This document shows, one piece after another, positions 9,965 through 19,899 of a stretch of 64,000 nt of DNA. Position numbers and translations under genes: made by a program. Location of the stretch: NCBI GenBank assembly GCA_949358305.1, contig OX442314.1:37731211-37795210 (forward strand), in the 5' to 3' direction. This DNA is from Strigamia acuminata. Lineage: Eukaryota; Arthropoda; Chilopoda; Geophilomorpha; Linotaeniidae. Below the pieces are notes generated by a model, which was not told where the DNA came from, made no database searches, and worked only from the letters and a program-made list of their open reading frames with translations. Position 1 is the first letter of the stretch, and every line of letters begins with the position of its first letter.

Positions 9965-11035
9965 TCATTCCCCCCCGTTGTCAAACACCTTGACCGCCAC
10001 CTCGCGCCGCCTCTTCCTCTCCAAAAACCTCTCCCTCATCTCCGCCACCTCCTTCTCTCCGTTCCGCCTTTTATAAATCTCCAAAATCTGCTTCAAACTC
10101 CTCCTTTTCAACTCCTCCGTCGTCTCCTTCTCCTCGTCCCGCTCGTGACTCCTCCACTGCTCCTTCCTCGGACTCCTCTTCCGCTTCCTCTCGACGCTCC
10201 TCGGTCGACGCGACTCCCTCTCGGGGCTCCTGAAGCGCCCCCTGTGCGATCCGTGTTGGGTCTGTCGATCAACGCTGCGCTTTCGACGTTTGTTCTGGCT
10301 CTGGTGGTGTCTGTGGCCGCGCTCCCGCAATTTGGAACGCGATTTCGACCGCGATCGCGATTTGGAGCATTTTCTCTTGCGTTTTTCTTCGGTTTCTTTG
10401 ACCGGTTCGACCGGTTGCGGCTTCTCGTCGTCAGACTCGGTCGGCGGTTTGTCCTCGCCGACTTTTTTGTTGAGAATGTGGCGGTAGAAGCCCGAAAGGT
10501 CCTTCTGTTTCGTCACGTCCTTCGTGGATTCGAGAAGAAGTTTTCGTTTCTCTTCTTCCTCCATTTTGGCACGTTCCTCCATCTTCTGGCGGTACAACGA
10601 CGTGACGAACGCCTCTTTGTCGGCGAATTCGTCGCCTTCGGCCTCACGTTTCTTCTGCACCTTCCGCTCGATTCGGTTTTCGAATTCTTTGTGTCGCGCA
10701 GTTGCACTTTCTTTCAGCGCTTCAATGTATTTCGCTTTCTTGTCCTTCGGCTTCAGGATTGCCTTGTCTGAGATTTTCTTCATTTCCACTTCGTCGTAAA
10801 CGGAATCGTATTCGTACGCGGTTGGATCGTCGGCCAGAACTTTGCTGATCGCGATCTGCGTTTGTTTTTTCGCTTTGTTTTTCAAGCCCATTTTGAGCAG
10901 TTCCTTCTCCACAGCTTTGCTGCCTTCCTCTTCATCGTCGTCGCCAAACACCGATGGCAACAAACTGACCGATCGCTTCTTCGGTTCACGACGCCATCTA
11001 AGTGATTTCAAGGTCGCAATTGTGACAGTACGCAT
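9965..11035 (-). CDS. NSRP1: Intronless NSRP1-like nuclear speckle splicing regulator (356 aa)
   Basis: The protein matches the NSRP1/CCDC55 family, coiled-coil factors of nuclear speckles that affect alternative splice-site choice. The family hallmarks run in order: 'LLPSVFGDDDEEE' (about 25-37), a Lys/Gln helix, 'YEYDSVYDE' (about 74-82), a long charged coiled coil, 'DKEAFVTSLYRQKMEERA' (about 138-155) and the very conserved 'DVTKQKDLSGFYRHILN' (about 172-188). The C-terminal half is Arg/Ser- and Arg/Glu-rich, with an RS-type stretch 'KSRSRSKSRSK'. The ATG at 11035 gives the full N-terminus. There are no introns although animal NSRP1 genes normally have several. The end (REVAVKVFDNGGE) looks complete. 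Length is shorter than vertebrate NSRP1 (about 560 aa), mainly in the RS tail. Confidence 0.88.
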   Translation of the reverse strand: MRTVTIATLKSLRWRREPKKRSVSLLPSVFGDDDEEEGSKAVEKELLKMGLKNKAKKQTQIAISKVLADDPTAYEYDSVYDEVEMKKISDKAILKPKDKKAKYIEALKESATARHKEFENRIERKVQKKREAEGDEFADKEAFVTSLYRQKMEERAKMEEEEKRKLLLESTKDVTKQKDLSGFYRHILNKKVGEDKPPTESDDEKPQPVEPVKETEEKRKRKCSKSRSRSKSRSKLRERGHRHHQSQNKRRKRSVDRQTQHGSHRGRFRSPERESRRPRSVERKRKRSPRKEQWRSHERDEEKETTEELKRRSLKQILEIYKRRNGEKEVAEMRERFLERKRRREVAVKVFDNGGE

Positions 11036-11140
11036 GGTTTGAGTTTGTCTAACCTAGGTCTAACTAACTTTATTCAGAAAAGAAATTGGTAGGGATTAAA
11101 TACATGCATGGCCAAGATTGGCGACGTCCACGAGTGCCCA
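11036..11140 (-). promoter_or_regulatory. Putative NSRP1 promoter: GGACGTC, CCAAT and TATTTAAT
   Basis: On the minus strand 'GTGGACGTCGCCAATC' (about 11,119-11,134) combines a GGACGT motif and a CCAAT box. TATTTAAT follows about 20 nt nearer the gene, and the ATG is about 60 nt further on. The same three elements occur in the same order upstream of the CDC5L-like gene at 16.0 kb. Confidence 0.45.
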
Positions 11141-11660
11141 CTGGCGGTGCGATTGGTCAAATGGGGGGTGGCGGTGGCGGTGGCGGTGGCGGTGGCGCCA
11201 ATCGAGGCGGTGCGCGTGCGTATGCGGCACCGGCACCCCACAAGGACGCGACATCGTCGCGGTCGACCTCGATATACACGGCTGCTGTTCTTCATCGGGC
11301 CATACCGGAATCTGCTCTCGAACACAGAGTCGTGTCACTGCTGAGCGGAGTCGGTGCACGGTGGCCACAAGTCAAGTTCATGGAACTTTGGCGGTGGTCA
11401 ACGGACGAGGTGCATTTCGAGTGTTGTCTTCGTCTGGCGGGCTTCGAGACGAGGATGGATGGTGGACATGTCGTGACGATCGGACTCTGGTCTTCGTAGT
11501 CTGGGGGACAGTGTCGGGGGCGTTGGTTGCACGACTCGGGGCTCGGCTGACGAGTCGGGGTCAGACTGTCCGAGCGAGGGGCGCGGTCTCGATTTATGTT
11601 TCCTGCATTCTCCTTTTATATTTCGTATAAATTCATTTGTAAAATACCGAATAAAGTTTA
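11141..11660. other. GC-rich island with a GGTGGC microsatellite
   Basis: Base composition is sharply higher in GC than the surroundings. A run of about six GGTGGC/GGCGGT units lies at 11,164-11,200. Several overlapping long open frames on both strands come from the composition (poly-Gly or Trp-Arg repeats) and have no domain I recognise. An AATAAA at about 11,651 on the plus strand ends the island. It could be a 5' exon or CpG-type promoter region of an unknown plus-strand gene. Confidence 0.35.
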
Positions 11661-11738
11661 TTTGTGTTATTTTTATTTGACCAAACTTGAGTTATCTTTT
11701 CATAAAAATCACCCCTAGACACATTTTTACAGGCAACC

Positions 11739-12095
11739 GAGTCTAAGGCCTATAAACAGCATCTCAATTGCGGTTTATCCCAAGAAAAGGTAAGTATTCT
11801 CTGGATAAAGACCCGGATCGCAACAATAAGTCATATGCATCTTCTTGATCGTGTGTACTTTCAGTCGTGCATACATTTATCTCCACCAAAGCAGTGCTCC
11901 AGCTTGGATATTTATGACTTTCAATTTAATTTTAAACATTTAATACATTCCATTCCGTACTTGTTGAACGGTATTCGAGAAGAAATGAAAGAGTTTGGAA
12001 ATTTAGCGGTGCGGAAAATAATTGAAAACGACTTTATGCTTCAAAATGAGGTTAAATATTTTTTGAACAAATCAGTTTTAGTGGTCCCAACGTAA
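11739..12095 (+). other. Possible two-exon fragment of an unknown gene
   Basis: A short open exon lies between a TTTTTACAG acceptor (to 11,733) and AAAAG/GTAAGT (about 11,797), encoding ESKAYKQHLNCGLSQEK. After a 68-nt gap, a TACTTTCAG acceptor at about 11,864 opens a second frame in compatible phase that runs to a stop at 12,095 and includes 'GIREEMKEFGNLAVRKIIEN'. Exon structure and phase agree, but I do not recognise the protein, and upstream exons are not identified. Confidence 0.3.
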
Positions 12096-12351
12096 ACGGT
12101 TTCACCTTCGCGAATTATAATTGACAGGAGCATGAGAATCAACGGCGAATTGAATAATTCCCATTGTGACGATAAAGTTTTCATTACGACTCCGATAGTA
12201 TTTTTTGGTACAAATAATTTCTCCAAAAATTGCCGTTTCTTATCCGTGCTCGTAATGCCCATATTGTGTAAATTCTCTTGTCGGAAAATTCATCTAGCAT
12301 ACCGACAAGCTAACATGTAAACAAACAATTGTAAATTAAATTAAATTAAAG

Positions 12352-13805
12352 CTAAGAACTATCTTCATCTTTATTTTCTCCTTTTTGGAGTCGGGCAATT
12401 ATGTTTTTTGCACGGTTAAAAACACCGTTTGTTTGTTGCGCGCACACGTAACAGCGCTTCGAAGTTTTATAACGACTAAGAGCACATTTTTCGCAAAAAT
12501 AATGCCTACACTTCGTTATAACGGGGTCGACAAATGATTTCCTACAGATGAAACATTTAAACGGCAAATCTTCGTCCTCGGAAGAATGTTCTTCGTATTG
12601 TGATTCATCTTCTTGGGTCTCCTCTTCCAACTGCCAGCCATGTTTATAGTCGGTTCGGTCGTGCAAAAATTTGCAACTGTCTCCAAAACTACAAAAGCCC
12701 GTCTCCTTGTAATCCTTACAAATATCGGGCTGGTAATCCCAGCGTACAGTCGCTCTTAAATTGTCTGGAGCACGAATCGGTCTTTTTCTCACCATTCCGC
12801 TCGACGCATTTCCTTTAGCCGTGTCTCGCTTTTCATAAAACTGCGTGTAATTATTTAATCCACGGTACACTTTGTCTTCTTCTTTCCCTTTCGTTTCCTT
12901 ATTAATTAGTTGTGCTTTCTCAAAAATTGCCTGTGCGTCTTTGTCCTTTTCGGTTTCCGTCTCAATCACAGCTGTCGCTCCCATATCGTTTGCTCCCTCG
13001 CGCTGGGCCGTTCTAGAAGATTTGTAAGACGTCGAAATCGATATCGTTTCGGGTTCGGTTTTTTGGAAAAACGACTTGTCGTGATTCGACTTTGTGGTTA
13101 AAGATAATAAATAACACTCGGGAATACAATATACTTCAAATACTGCTTTATTAACTGTTCTTACCGAATACAAGCTAAATTAGGATGATTCCTATGTTGG
13201 TCTTCGGATTCCGCTGCGAATACGAGTTGCCGCTAAACAATGGCGGATCCAATTGTTTAGTCCTACGCGTGGTCTGTGTTTGTTGTCTAGGGTGTTTCCA
13301 CGTGTTATAATGAACACGCAAGAATTCGCTTTCTCGTGCGAATTAAACGAATGTCGTTCGGATATTTATTCTAGCGTAGATTGGCTACGCTAAATAAATG
13401 TGGCTGTTGTACAGTTGAAATGGTCAGCGGGCACCGGTCCTCGATCAATCCGTGAAACGGCCTGAAAGGTGAGGTAAATGGTGCTCTTGCTGAAATGTGG
13501 TAACTGTAGTGTCGTTTCCGGTCAAGCGTTGGTGTTATATATCAACCGGAAATGACGTCATATGCAAATCCTTCTGATTATGCAGGTTCGCAGAAACACG
13601 AGACTAGTCAGTCTAGTCGGTATTTCTAGCGCGCTCTAGCGGCGAGTATTAATAACATGATAATCGTCACTAATTACTTCTTCAGGTGATGCCGAATCAC
13701 CACAGACTTCTGGATCATCAGCTTATTTAATTTTCTGCTTTTCTTTACTTTTCGCACCACAACTTCGTCCGATTGGGAGCGTAGATCGTCAACAGGAGGA
13801 GACAT
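12352..13805 (-). CDS. RNF113A: RNF113/Cwc24-type CCCH and RING protein, split into two segments
   Basis: RNF113A/Cwc24 is a spliceosomal E3 ligase-like factor of the pre-catalytic (Bact) complex. The main segment (12,352 to about 13,080) contains the conserved 'DMGATAV' stretch, '[20 protein letters not shown]', '[20 protein letters not shown]', a CCCH finger ('[20 protein letters not shown]') and a C3HC4 RING from '[10 protein letters not shown]' to '[12 protein letters not shown]'. The N-terminal segment (13,674-13,805, ATG at 13,805) supplies the basic leader ending 'NKLMIQKS'. About 550 nt of LTR-like DNA lie between. A family-like 'VFTFKKRT' lies in frame further upstream but has no ATG. 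The split may be an insertion or a real intron; no clean splice pair in phase was found, so the gene may be broken. It is otherwise free of introns. Confidence 0.8.
13085..13670 (-). mobile_element. LTR-like insertion splitting RNF113
   Basis: This block separates the two RNF113 segments. Read on the minus strand it has a TATA-like 'GGTTGATATATAACACC', an AATAAA near its end and a 'CAGACCACGCGTAGG' to 'CTCGTATTCGCAGCGG' stretch that also occurs, diverged, at 20,515-20,590 beside the ZBED/Helitron blocks. This sharing marks it as repeat DNA. Ends resembling TGTTATTAAT and ...TTATTTATTATC were considered, but I could not fix a target duplication. A solo LTR is my best reading. Confidence 0.5.
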
Positions 13806-13968
13806 CTCTCGCTTTCGAGTGTTTTCACTTCTAATTGTACGCTTTTTGAACGTGAAGACGCTGGAATTTGTAGGCTCGGCTATTTTCAGTTGTACGTGTT
13901 CTGTGTTGGAAATAATCGCGTGCGAAACGAACAACAGGCTAACAATCAACAAGTGTTTTGTCCAGTCG

Positions 13969-14060
13969 AATTACACAGGTTCAATACAAAGATAATCAGC
14001 CCTGATTGGCTGTTACACAAAACGTTCGCTGGACGCATCAACAATGCGTGTGATACGTCC
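13969..14060 (-). promoter_or_regulatory. Putative RNF113 promoter, shared module with CDC5L
   Basis: About 72 bp (13,969-14,040) aligns with 16,051-16,122 upstream of the CDC5L-like gene: a 'AATTACACAGGTT' block, AGCC-TGATTGGCTGTT (a CCAAT box on the minus strand), CAAAACGT and TGGACG-ATC. The TATA position here reads CTTTGTATTG rather than a clear TATA. The conserved blocks lie in the same order and nearly the same spacing. Confidence 0.6.
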
Positions 14061-15060
14061 GCGCGCCCTCTTGCGACGTATTGGCGGTCAGAGAACACAA
14101 TGTTTCCGTAGAAACCAATTTTTGCGATTAAAAAGTAATTTCTGGGCCTTAATTCTGGTTTCCATGGAAAACTTTGAACTGTTTTGCCCTTTCAATTGTT
14201 GGATTTTGTTGTGTCAACTGTTTGGTTTCCTTAGAAATCATGTTTGTTATTGTTACGAACAAGTTGTTTTTGTTCCAACCAGTATAGCACTAAATTCCAG
14301 TTTTGGATTTATCTATCTTGGCCAGTGTTTTTGTCCTTTTTCCGGTTTCTCGTCATCAAAATACGGCAAATCAAAATGGATTAATTATTAGTGTGTGTAT
14401 TATTTTTTTGTCTGCTTTTAAAACGAGGACTACACCGTATCCGTGGATTTATTCATTCAATCGAGTAAAGGTGTTGTGCTCCCATTACAAACTGACAATA
14501 AAAACGGTTAATCTAGGTTTTTATTACTTTTATTACTTTCAGAATGATCAGTCTTTTTGCGTTGAAATTTGTTGTAAAATTCGGTCAAAAAATATGTTCA
14601 TTTAGCTTTCAAATTTGGTAAAATTCAATTTTATTCAAATTCAATCATCTTCTATAAAAAACATTATCAACTTCCGCAAATACAACCCACTAAACCACAT
14701 GTAAAATCCAAACGAACCAACTCGAAAACAAACAACAAACAAAGTTTTACATTCTCTCATCAAAAATCAGAAGAAAAAAAAGAAAAAAAATGCAACTCGC
14801 ACCCACCACTGAAAACTCCCCAAATTAGCCTAACTCTCCAAACCAAAATTTCCACCAAACGACTATATTTATTGATGCCATGTTCGCTTCCCTGTCTTAC
14901 CTTAGCTCATTTTGTATGACGCTGTTCTATACAGCGCCACCTGTGTTTTACACCTGAATAAAGGCATTCTAAGTTCTACCTTTTGACTGACTGGACTCCC
15001 TCTTTCATCAGCGTACATTTACATGAATCATTTTAGTCATACACACTAATTGATTTAATT
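14061..15060. other. AT-rich intergenic DNA
   Basis: No gene is recognised. Three near-palindromes of the form TTTCC-N2/3-GAAA lie at about 14,102, 14,159 and 14,228, at 57-70 bp spacing. At about 14,950 there is a 'GAATAAAGGCATTC' stretch followed by 'TTTGACTGACTGGACTCCCT', which resembles an LTR end, but no partner was found. Confidence 0.4.
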
Positions 15061-15072
15061 AAAACTGAATGT

Positions 15073-16140
<1,068 letters not shown>

Positions 16141-16219
16141 GGCCAAAGGTAGAAATAAGAATTGTTACGATGTGTTTATTTATTTAAAAATGAAGTTAAA
16201 AATACAATAAACCGAGAGA

Positions 16220-16927
16220 TCATTTCTTTTTCGACACGGATTGACTAAAATCAACCCGAATTCGTCTGTCGTCAATCAAAACGTTATTCATTTTGAAGTA
16301 AGCGTTCTCACAATCTTCCGAATTCGTCATTCCTTCCGTTTCGTCAATGGCTTCGTGAGCTGCGATCCGATCCGAACAAATCACGTTGGAACTCGGCAAA
16401 GGCGATTTTGGCGGAACCTCCAACTCCACGGGGTCATCGAAAGGATCGTAAATAATAACCGTGTGATTTAACCGAATATCCTTAAACGGTTTGTGCTCGA
16501 AATCGCATAAAGCGTCGTTGATTTTCGTCAAAACGTCGAATCCTTCGCAAACTTGGCCGAACACGGTATGAAAATCATCTAAAGAATTGATTTTCTCGCC
16601 GATGGTGATGAAAAACTGAGCCCCACACATGCCGTGGTCGTTATTGACCATCGAAACGGTCCCGGTTTGGTCGTGTTTGATCTTGGGCAATTTTTCCGGC
16701 TGGAAATATCGCGCTTGGGCGCCGTGTAGTTTGCCAAAAATCGATTGTCCGCCTCCTTGCGGGTCGCCACACTGCGCCGTGAAGTTTCTCCGAACCGTGT
16801 GGAACAAGCAGTAGTGGTAGTGCTTGGTTTTGCAGAGTTTGAGGAAATTAAAGCAAGTTGTTGGTCTCTCGTCAGTGTACAGATCGATTACAATATCGCC
16901 CAAACTAGTTTCCAACAGAACGGACAT
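16220..16927 (-). CDS. Intronless PPIL4-like cyclophilin lacking the RRM core (235 aa)
   Basis: PPIL4 is a nuclear cyclophilin with an RNA-recognition motif, found in spliceosomes. Residues 1-160 are a cyclophilin domain of the PPIL4 type: 'SVLLETSLGDIVIDLYTDER' at the start, 'GDPQGGGQSIFG', 'GTVSMVNNDHGMCGAQFFIT' and 'DIRLNHTVIIYDPFDDP'. The Phe-Phe-Ile stretch of the active site is kept, while the usual catalytic Arg position reads VRRNF. After about residue 200 the family's RRM should follow; here only its end is present ('ENAYFKMNNVLIDDRRIRVD' then FSQSVSKKK), so the RNP motifs are deleted in frame. The Lys/Arg-rich C-terminal tail of the family is absent. ATG at 16,927 matches the family start. 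Confidence 0.88.
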   Translation of the reverse strand: MSVLLETSLGDIVIDLYTDERPTTCFNFLKLCKTKHYHYCLFHTVRRNFTAQCGDPQGGGQSIFGKLHGAQARYFQPEKLPKIKHDQTGTVSMVNNDHGMCGAQFFITIGEKINSLDDFHTVFGQVCEGFDVLTKINDALCDFEHKPFKDIRLNHTVIIYDPFDDPVELEVPPKSPLPSSNVICSDRIAAHEAIDETEGMTNSEDCENAYFKMNNVLIDDRRIRVDFSQSVSKKK

Positions 16928-16959
16928 CGCTAGATCATCTGCGGGAACAAGTCTTTAAA

Positions 16960-17015
16960 AGTTCTTTATATACGTCCTTTTAGAAACGTCGCGTGTACGT
17001 TTATGCCGTACGTTT
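16960..17015 (-). promoter_or_regulatory. Putative PPIL4-like promoter: TATATAAAG plus repeated ACGT
   Basis: A TATATAAAG box (about 16,964-16,972, minus strand) is about 40 nt from the ATG and is directly preceded by GGACG. Four ACGT motifs follow upstream within 40 bp (GACGTT, TACACGCGACG, two AAACGTAC). Confidence 0.5.
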
Positions 17016-17139
17016 ATGTGTCGTAATGGACATTGCATTGGGCGTGGGCGATGGGTGAATGAACAAAGCACAAAAACTGGATGTGTTTGGTTGAAAGATG
17101 ATTGATTTAGGCCTCAAAGTAAATTTTTTCGGTCTCTGA

Positions 17140-17200
17140 GTCCGAATGTGAAATTGTAATTTGTGGTCAATGAGAACGTTATTCAATTTAAAATTCTAAT
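17140..17200 (-). pseudogene. Second copy of the PPIL4 'NNVLID' segment
   Basis: Read on the minus strand the DNA encodes FKLNNVLIDHK, almost the same as the FKMNNVLIDDR segment near the end of the adjacent PPIL4-like gene, with nucleotide similarity over about 40 bp. It lies upstream of that gene in the same orientation, so it looks like the residue of a tandem duplicate. The following frame is not homologous. Confidence 0.45.
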
Positions 17201-17204
17201 GAAT

Positions 17205-18370
17205 TTGCAATGAAGAACATTTATTTATCTACTCTATGGTGGATAACTGTAGCGTAGATGCAATTTGAATTAGAATTAGTTCCGGTCGAGGTGTAATTGT
17301 TGTTTCCACCAATGCTTGCTGGCATAAGGTGTTGATTGTAGCATGTTTAACTTATTGCTCGTTTCCACAACACACAACAGCTGCTCATCAAGCTCAGAAC
17401 GAAATAATTGAAGCTCTAAATTATTTTTCATGTCCAATGGAAGTAGTCTGGGACATGTATTGTTCCGAAACCTTTTTGCTGTGGGTATTGCAGCAAAGTC
17501 TTGCAGTGATGCACTAAACAGCGAATGGAACTAGAAAAGTGTGGCTCGTCAAAGTCGACCAGAAGTTGCAAAGTTAGTGATCAGAAAGGATTTTTCACAT
17601 TATATGTACAAAACTGCTACAAAGTTAAATAAAATAAGCGACGATAAGACGTCGCGGGTATGAACAGCGACGGTATTCTAATCCGCGAAAGCACGATTCG
17701 CGGTTATGAATATCGCGCGCATTATGGATCACCGTTAAAAATGGCTGTATCACGTTTTTGGTGACCACACTAACTGTGCCAATTATTTTTGCTCTGGGCC
17801 AAAAGAAAATGAAACAAACCTCGTATAGCAATTGTTGTTGCTCACTCAAATTAATAACTAATTTCTGCTCTCACCCTGTATTCATACTTGCATTTACTCC
17901 ATGGGAATGTCTATAATAAACTAAACTAAACTGTGTCCACCCCATGTACAGTTTTAACCCACAGTCCGAATAATGCCACCCATAGAGTAAGACATGCTCC
18001 AAGTCTCTCACTTCAAGAAGTAACAACATCACTAACAAAACTTCATCTCTTCAGTGCAATCTCTGTAGACCTGTGCACCGAAGTCGGCTTAGCTGATCCG
18101 GCTCGGCTCGGCGGTGGGTGAGAATTTTCAAACCGCCGCCGCCAGTGATTGGTCCAGCTTTAAACGGCTTATATATTTTTTGCAAGTCGTTTTAGCTACG
18201 TTACGTGCTGCATTCCAGTTACTGCATTTGTGCAGTATATAAAGCTGCAAAAAATCATTTATCCCCAGTCTAATTTCAAATTTTGATCATGTTTTGTGAG
18301 TGTTCGGACGGACGCCACGTAGTCAGGGGAGGGCCACGAGGCGCTGGACGCAACACAAACGATGAATTAT
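17205..18370. other. Intergenic DNA without a recognised gene
   Basis: Short open frames on both strands carry no motif I know. A CpG-rich patch at 17,640-17,720 contains several TCGCG, GACGTCGCGGG and CGCGGTTATGAA stretches that resemble the upstream regions of the intronless genes, but no gene follows on either side. A GC-rich patch lies at about 18,080-18,150. Confidence 0.4.
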
Positions 18371-18372
18371 AC

Positions 18373-18506
18373 CACGAAATACACGGAGACACAATATAGT
18401 TTTGGTTATTGGCTTTATTAGTCGTCTAGAGGTATGATGCAGTGTCCCATAGTGTATTTCCCTTGTGCGACGGTTCCTTCGAACCGTCCCTAATCAGACC
18501 ACGTGG
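18373..18506 (-). repeat. Hairpin-bearing dispersed element, copy 1
   Basis: Homologous to 35,890-36,030. Shared features on the plus strand are a TACGAAATAC/ACGAAATACAC start, GGCTTTATT (AATAAA on the minus strand), GTCTAG-GGTATGAT, 'TTTCCC', an 8-bp hairpin and CCCTAA-CAGA-CACGTGG. The hairpin at 18,469-18,488 pairs GACGGTTC with GAACCGTC around CTTC. A solo LTR interrupts the element at 18,507; its continuation 'CGTGGCACGG' lies at 18,823. The 'GTCTAGAGGTATGAT' stretch resembles a tRNA-Pro A box, so a tRNA-derived SINE is an alternative to an LTR fragment. Confidence 0.55.
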
Positions 18507-18822
18507 TGTTGGCCTTTTTGTTCCCCCGAGATTGTTTTATAGTTGTTTATTCTCAATGTTTACATTACTGTTTGGATATTTATCAGTTTATTATTGTGTA
18601 GACATCGTTTCATGAATGGATCCCATGAGATCCCGTATTTGTTCCTTTGTTTTATATAGATTTTGTTTATCGGGTTTTGTTTAACCCATATCTGTATCTT
18701 GTTTTAAGTTTACCTTATTATTGCTTACTTTTCTGGTTTTTCAATGCTTAGCACTAAGTCTTGTGTTAATAAAGCTAGATGGATTTTACACCTGCCTCAT
18801 CATTTCTTCCACCTCAACAACA
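18507..18822 (+). mobile_element. Solo LTR of 316 bp with 5-bp target duplication CGTGG
   Basis: The block begins TGTTGG and ends CAACAACA, the usual TG...CA LTR ends. It is flanked by CGTGG at 18,502-18,506 and again at 18,823-18,827. An AATAAA lies about 50 bp before the end. Removing it restores a sequence like the uninterrupted copy at 36.0 kb, which supports insertion followed by LTR-LTR recombination. The ends fit Copia-type elements, but it is not the LTR of the Copia at 47-57 kb. Confidence 0.75.
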
Positions 18823-18827
18823 CGTGG

Positions 18828-19236
18828 CACGGCCGCCATTGGCCGCCATTGGCCGCCATGACACGCGTGGTCGGTAAACTGTTTGGGCCACGCTGCCTAA
18901 GTTACGGAGAACGCACGGCAGACGTGGCGCAACTGGACCCTCAGGTCCCGGCGGGCGACAGCGTCGCCACGCCGATCGTTTGGGTCGCTTTCACAGCCAG
19001 TTTCGGAGGTAGTCGCAACGCAATCGTTCGCCTTGTTGGTTGCTGAACAACTCTTTGGTCCCTACGGGGCCCAACCACTTCCAGAAGGGGCGACTTCCGG
19101 GGCCCGATCCTGCTGACCAAAGGCCCGCAGCTCCACCTGGTTGCGGAGGACCGCAACAGGCTTACGCAAGAGACGAGAGGCGCTGGAGCTGCGCCAAGTG
19201 CATTGCTGTTGCAGGGGCAGCTGGTCACATCTTACC
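18828..19236. other. GC-rich stretch of unknown origin
   Basis: It begins with three copies of GGCCGCCATT. Open frames cover the block on both strands because of composition. No domain is recognised. It leads directly into the ZBED copy 1. Confidence 0.35.
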
Positions 19237-19745
19237 GAATCGGATAGTTCTCAACACATTGCCAAAGAACCGTCGCAATTGGAGGTCGTCGGTATGGAAG
19301 TATTTTGGCATGTTGGTCAAAGACAATAAATCGATAGAAGGGAAGTCTGCCGTGTATTGTAAGGAATGTTTCAAGAGCCAAATCATGAAGAAGTAGTGTA
19401 ATGACAAGTAGGGAAAATTTGATCAAACATCTCTCGTGCTAACATAAAATATAGGTTGATCCTCAACAAAAAGTTCTTCAGCACATACCCGAATATCCCT
19501 ACGACAAGTTTAAATCTTAAATCTCAAAACCGTGAAGGAAACTCTTTTCATTCACGATAATTATAGCCTTCTTTAGTAAATTTTTTTTATTAAATAAAAT
19601 AACTCAATTTTGGATTTTCTTTCTTTGTTCATTTCATTTCTGTTTCCATTTTTTTTTTATTTCTTTGTTTTGGGTGTTTTCTTGGTTTCGTTTCGTCGTG
19701 TTATTTTTTTTTGTAAATTTGGGTTTTTTGTGGTTTAAAACCAAA
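19237..19745 (+). pseudogene. BED zinc-finger (ZBED/hAT-type) fragment, copy 1
   Basis: The frame encodes 'SSVWKYFGMLVKDNKSIEGK' followed by AVYCKECFK, the first half of a BED finger as found at the N-terminus of hAT transposases and ZBED proteins. A stop interrupts it, and the expected continuation (SRENLIKHL, with the distal His) appears in another frame. About 500 bp here are repeated at 20,594-21,150. No hAT catalytic domain follows. Confidence 0.65.
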
Positions 19746-19746
19746 A

Positions 19747-19795
19747 CCGAAATGTTGCGATTAAAAACCACTGGTTTTTAATCGCAACATTTCGG
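19747..19795. repeat. Perfect 49-bp palindrome (24-bp arms, 1-nt centre)
   Basis: The arms start CCGAAATGTTGCGATTAAAA and are exact inverted complements around a single C. One arm, with one change, recurs at about 21,125-21,148 at the end of ZBED copy 2, so the palindrome marks the boundary of that repeated block. It may be an element terminus or a Helitron-type 3' hairpin. Confidence 0.8.
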
Positions 19796-19899
19796 CTGAC
19801 CGCCGCCGATACCGTACTGAAACGGCTGAGCCGCCAGCCGCCGGCTCCTGTGAACGAGTGTGATCCGAGCAGCTGCCATCTTGTGGCGACCAGCCTAAA

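Noticed and set aside
10145-10771. 208-codon plus-strand frame over NSRP1
   Set aside because: It is the antisense shadow of the NSRP1 coding sequence; the minus-strand protein has clear family motifs.
11086-11630. Overlapping Gly-rich and Trp-Arg-rich frames
   Set aside because: They come from the GGTGGC microsatellite and local GC richness; no domain or start context.
18405-18490. Functional tRNA-Pro gene
   Set aside because: An A-box-like stretch is present, but there is no proper cloverleaf, anticodon stem or B box; the sequence fits a dispersed element.
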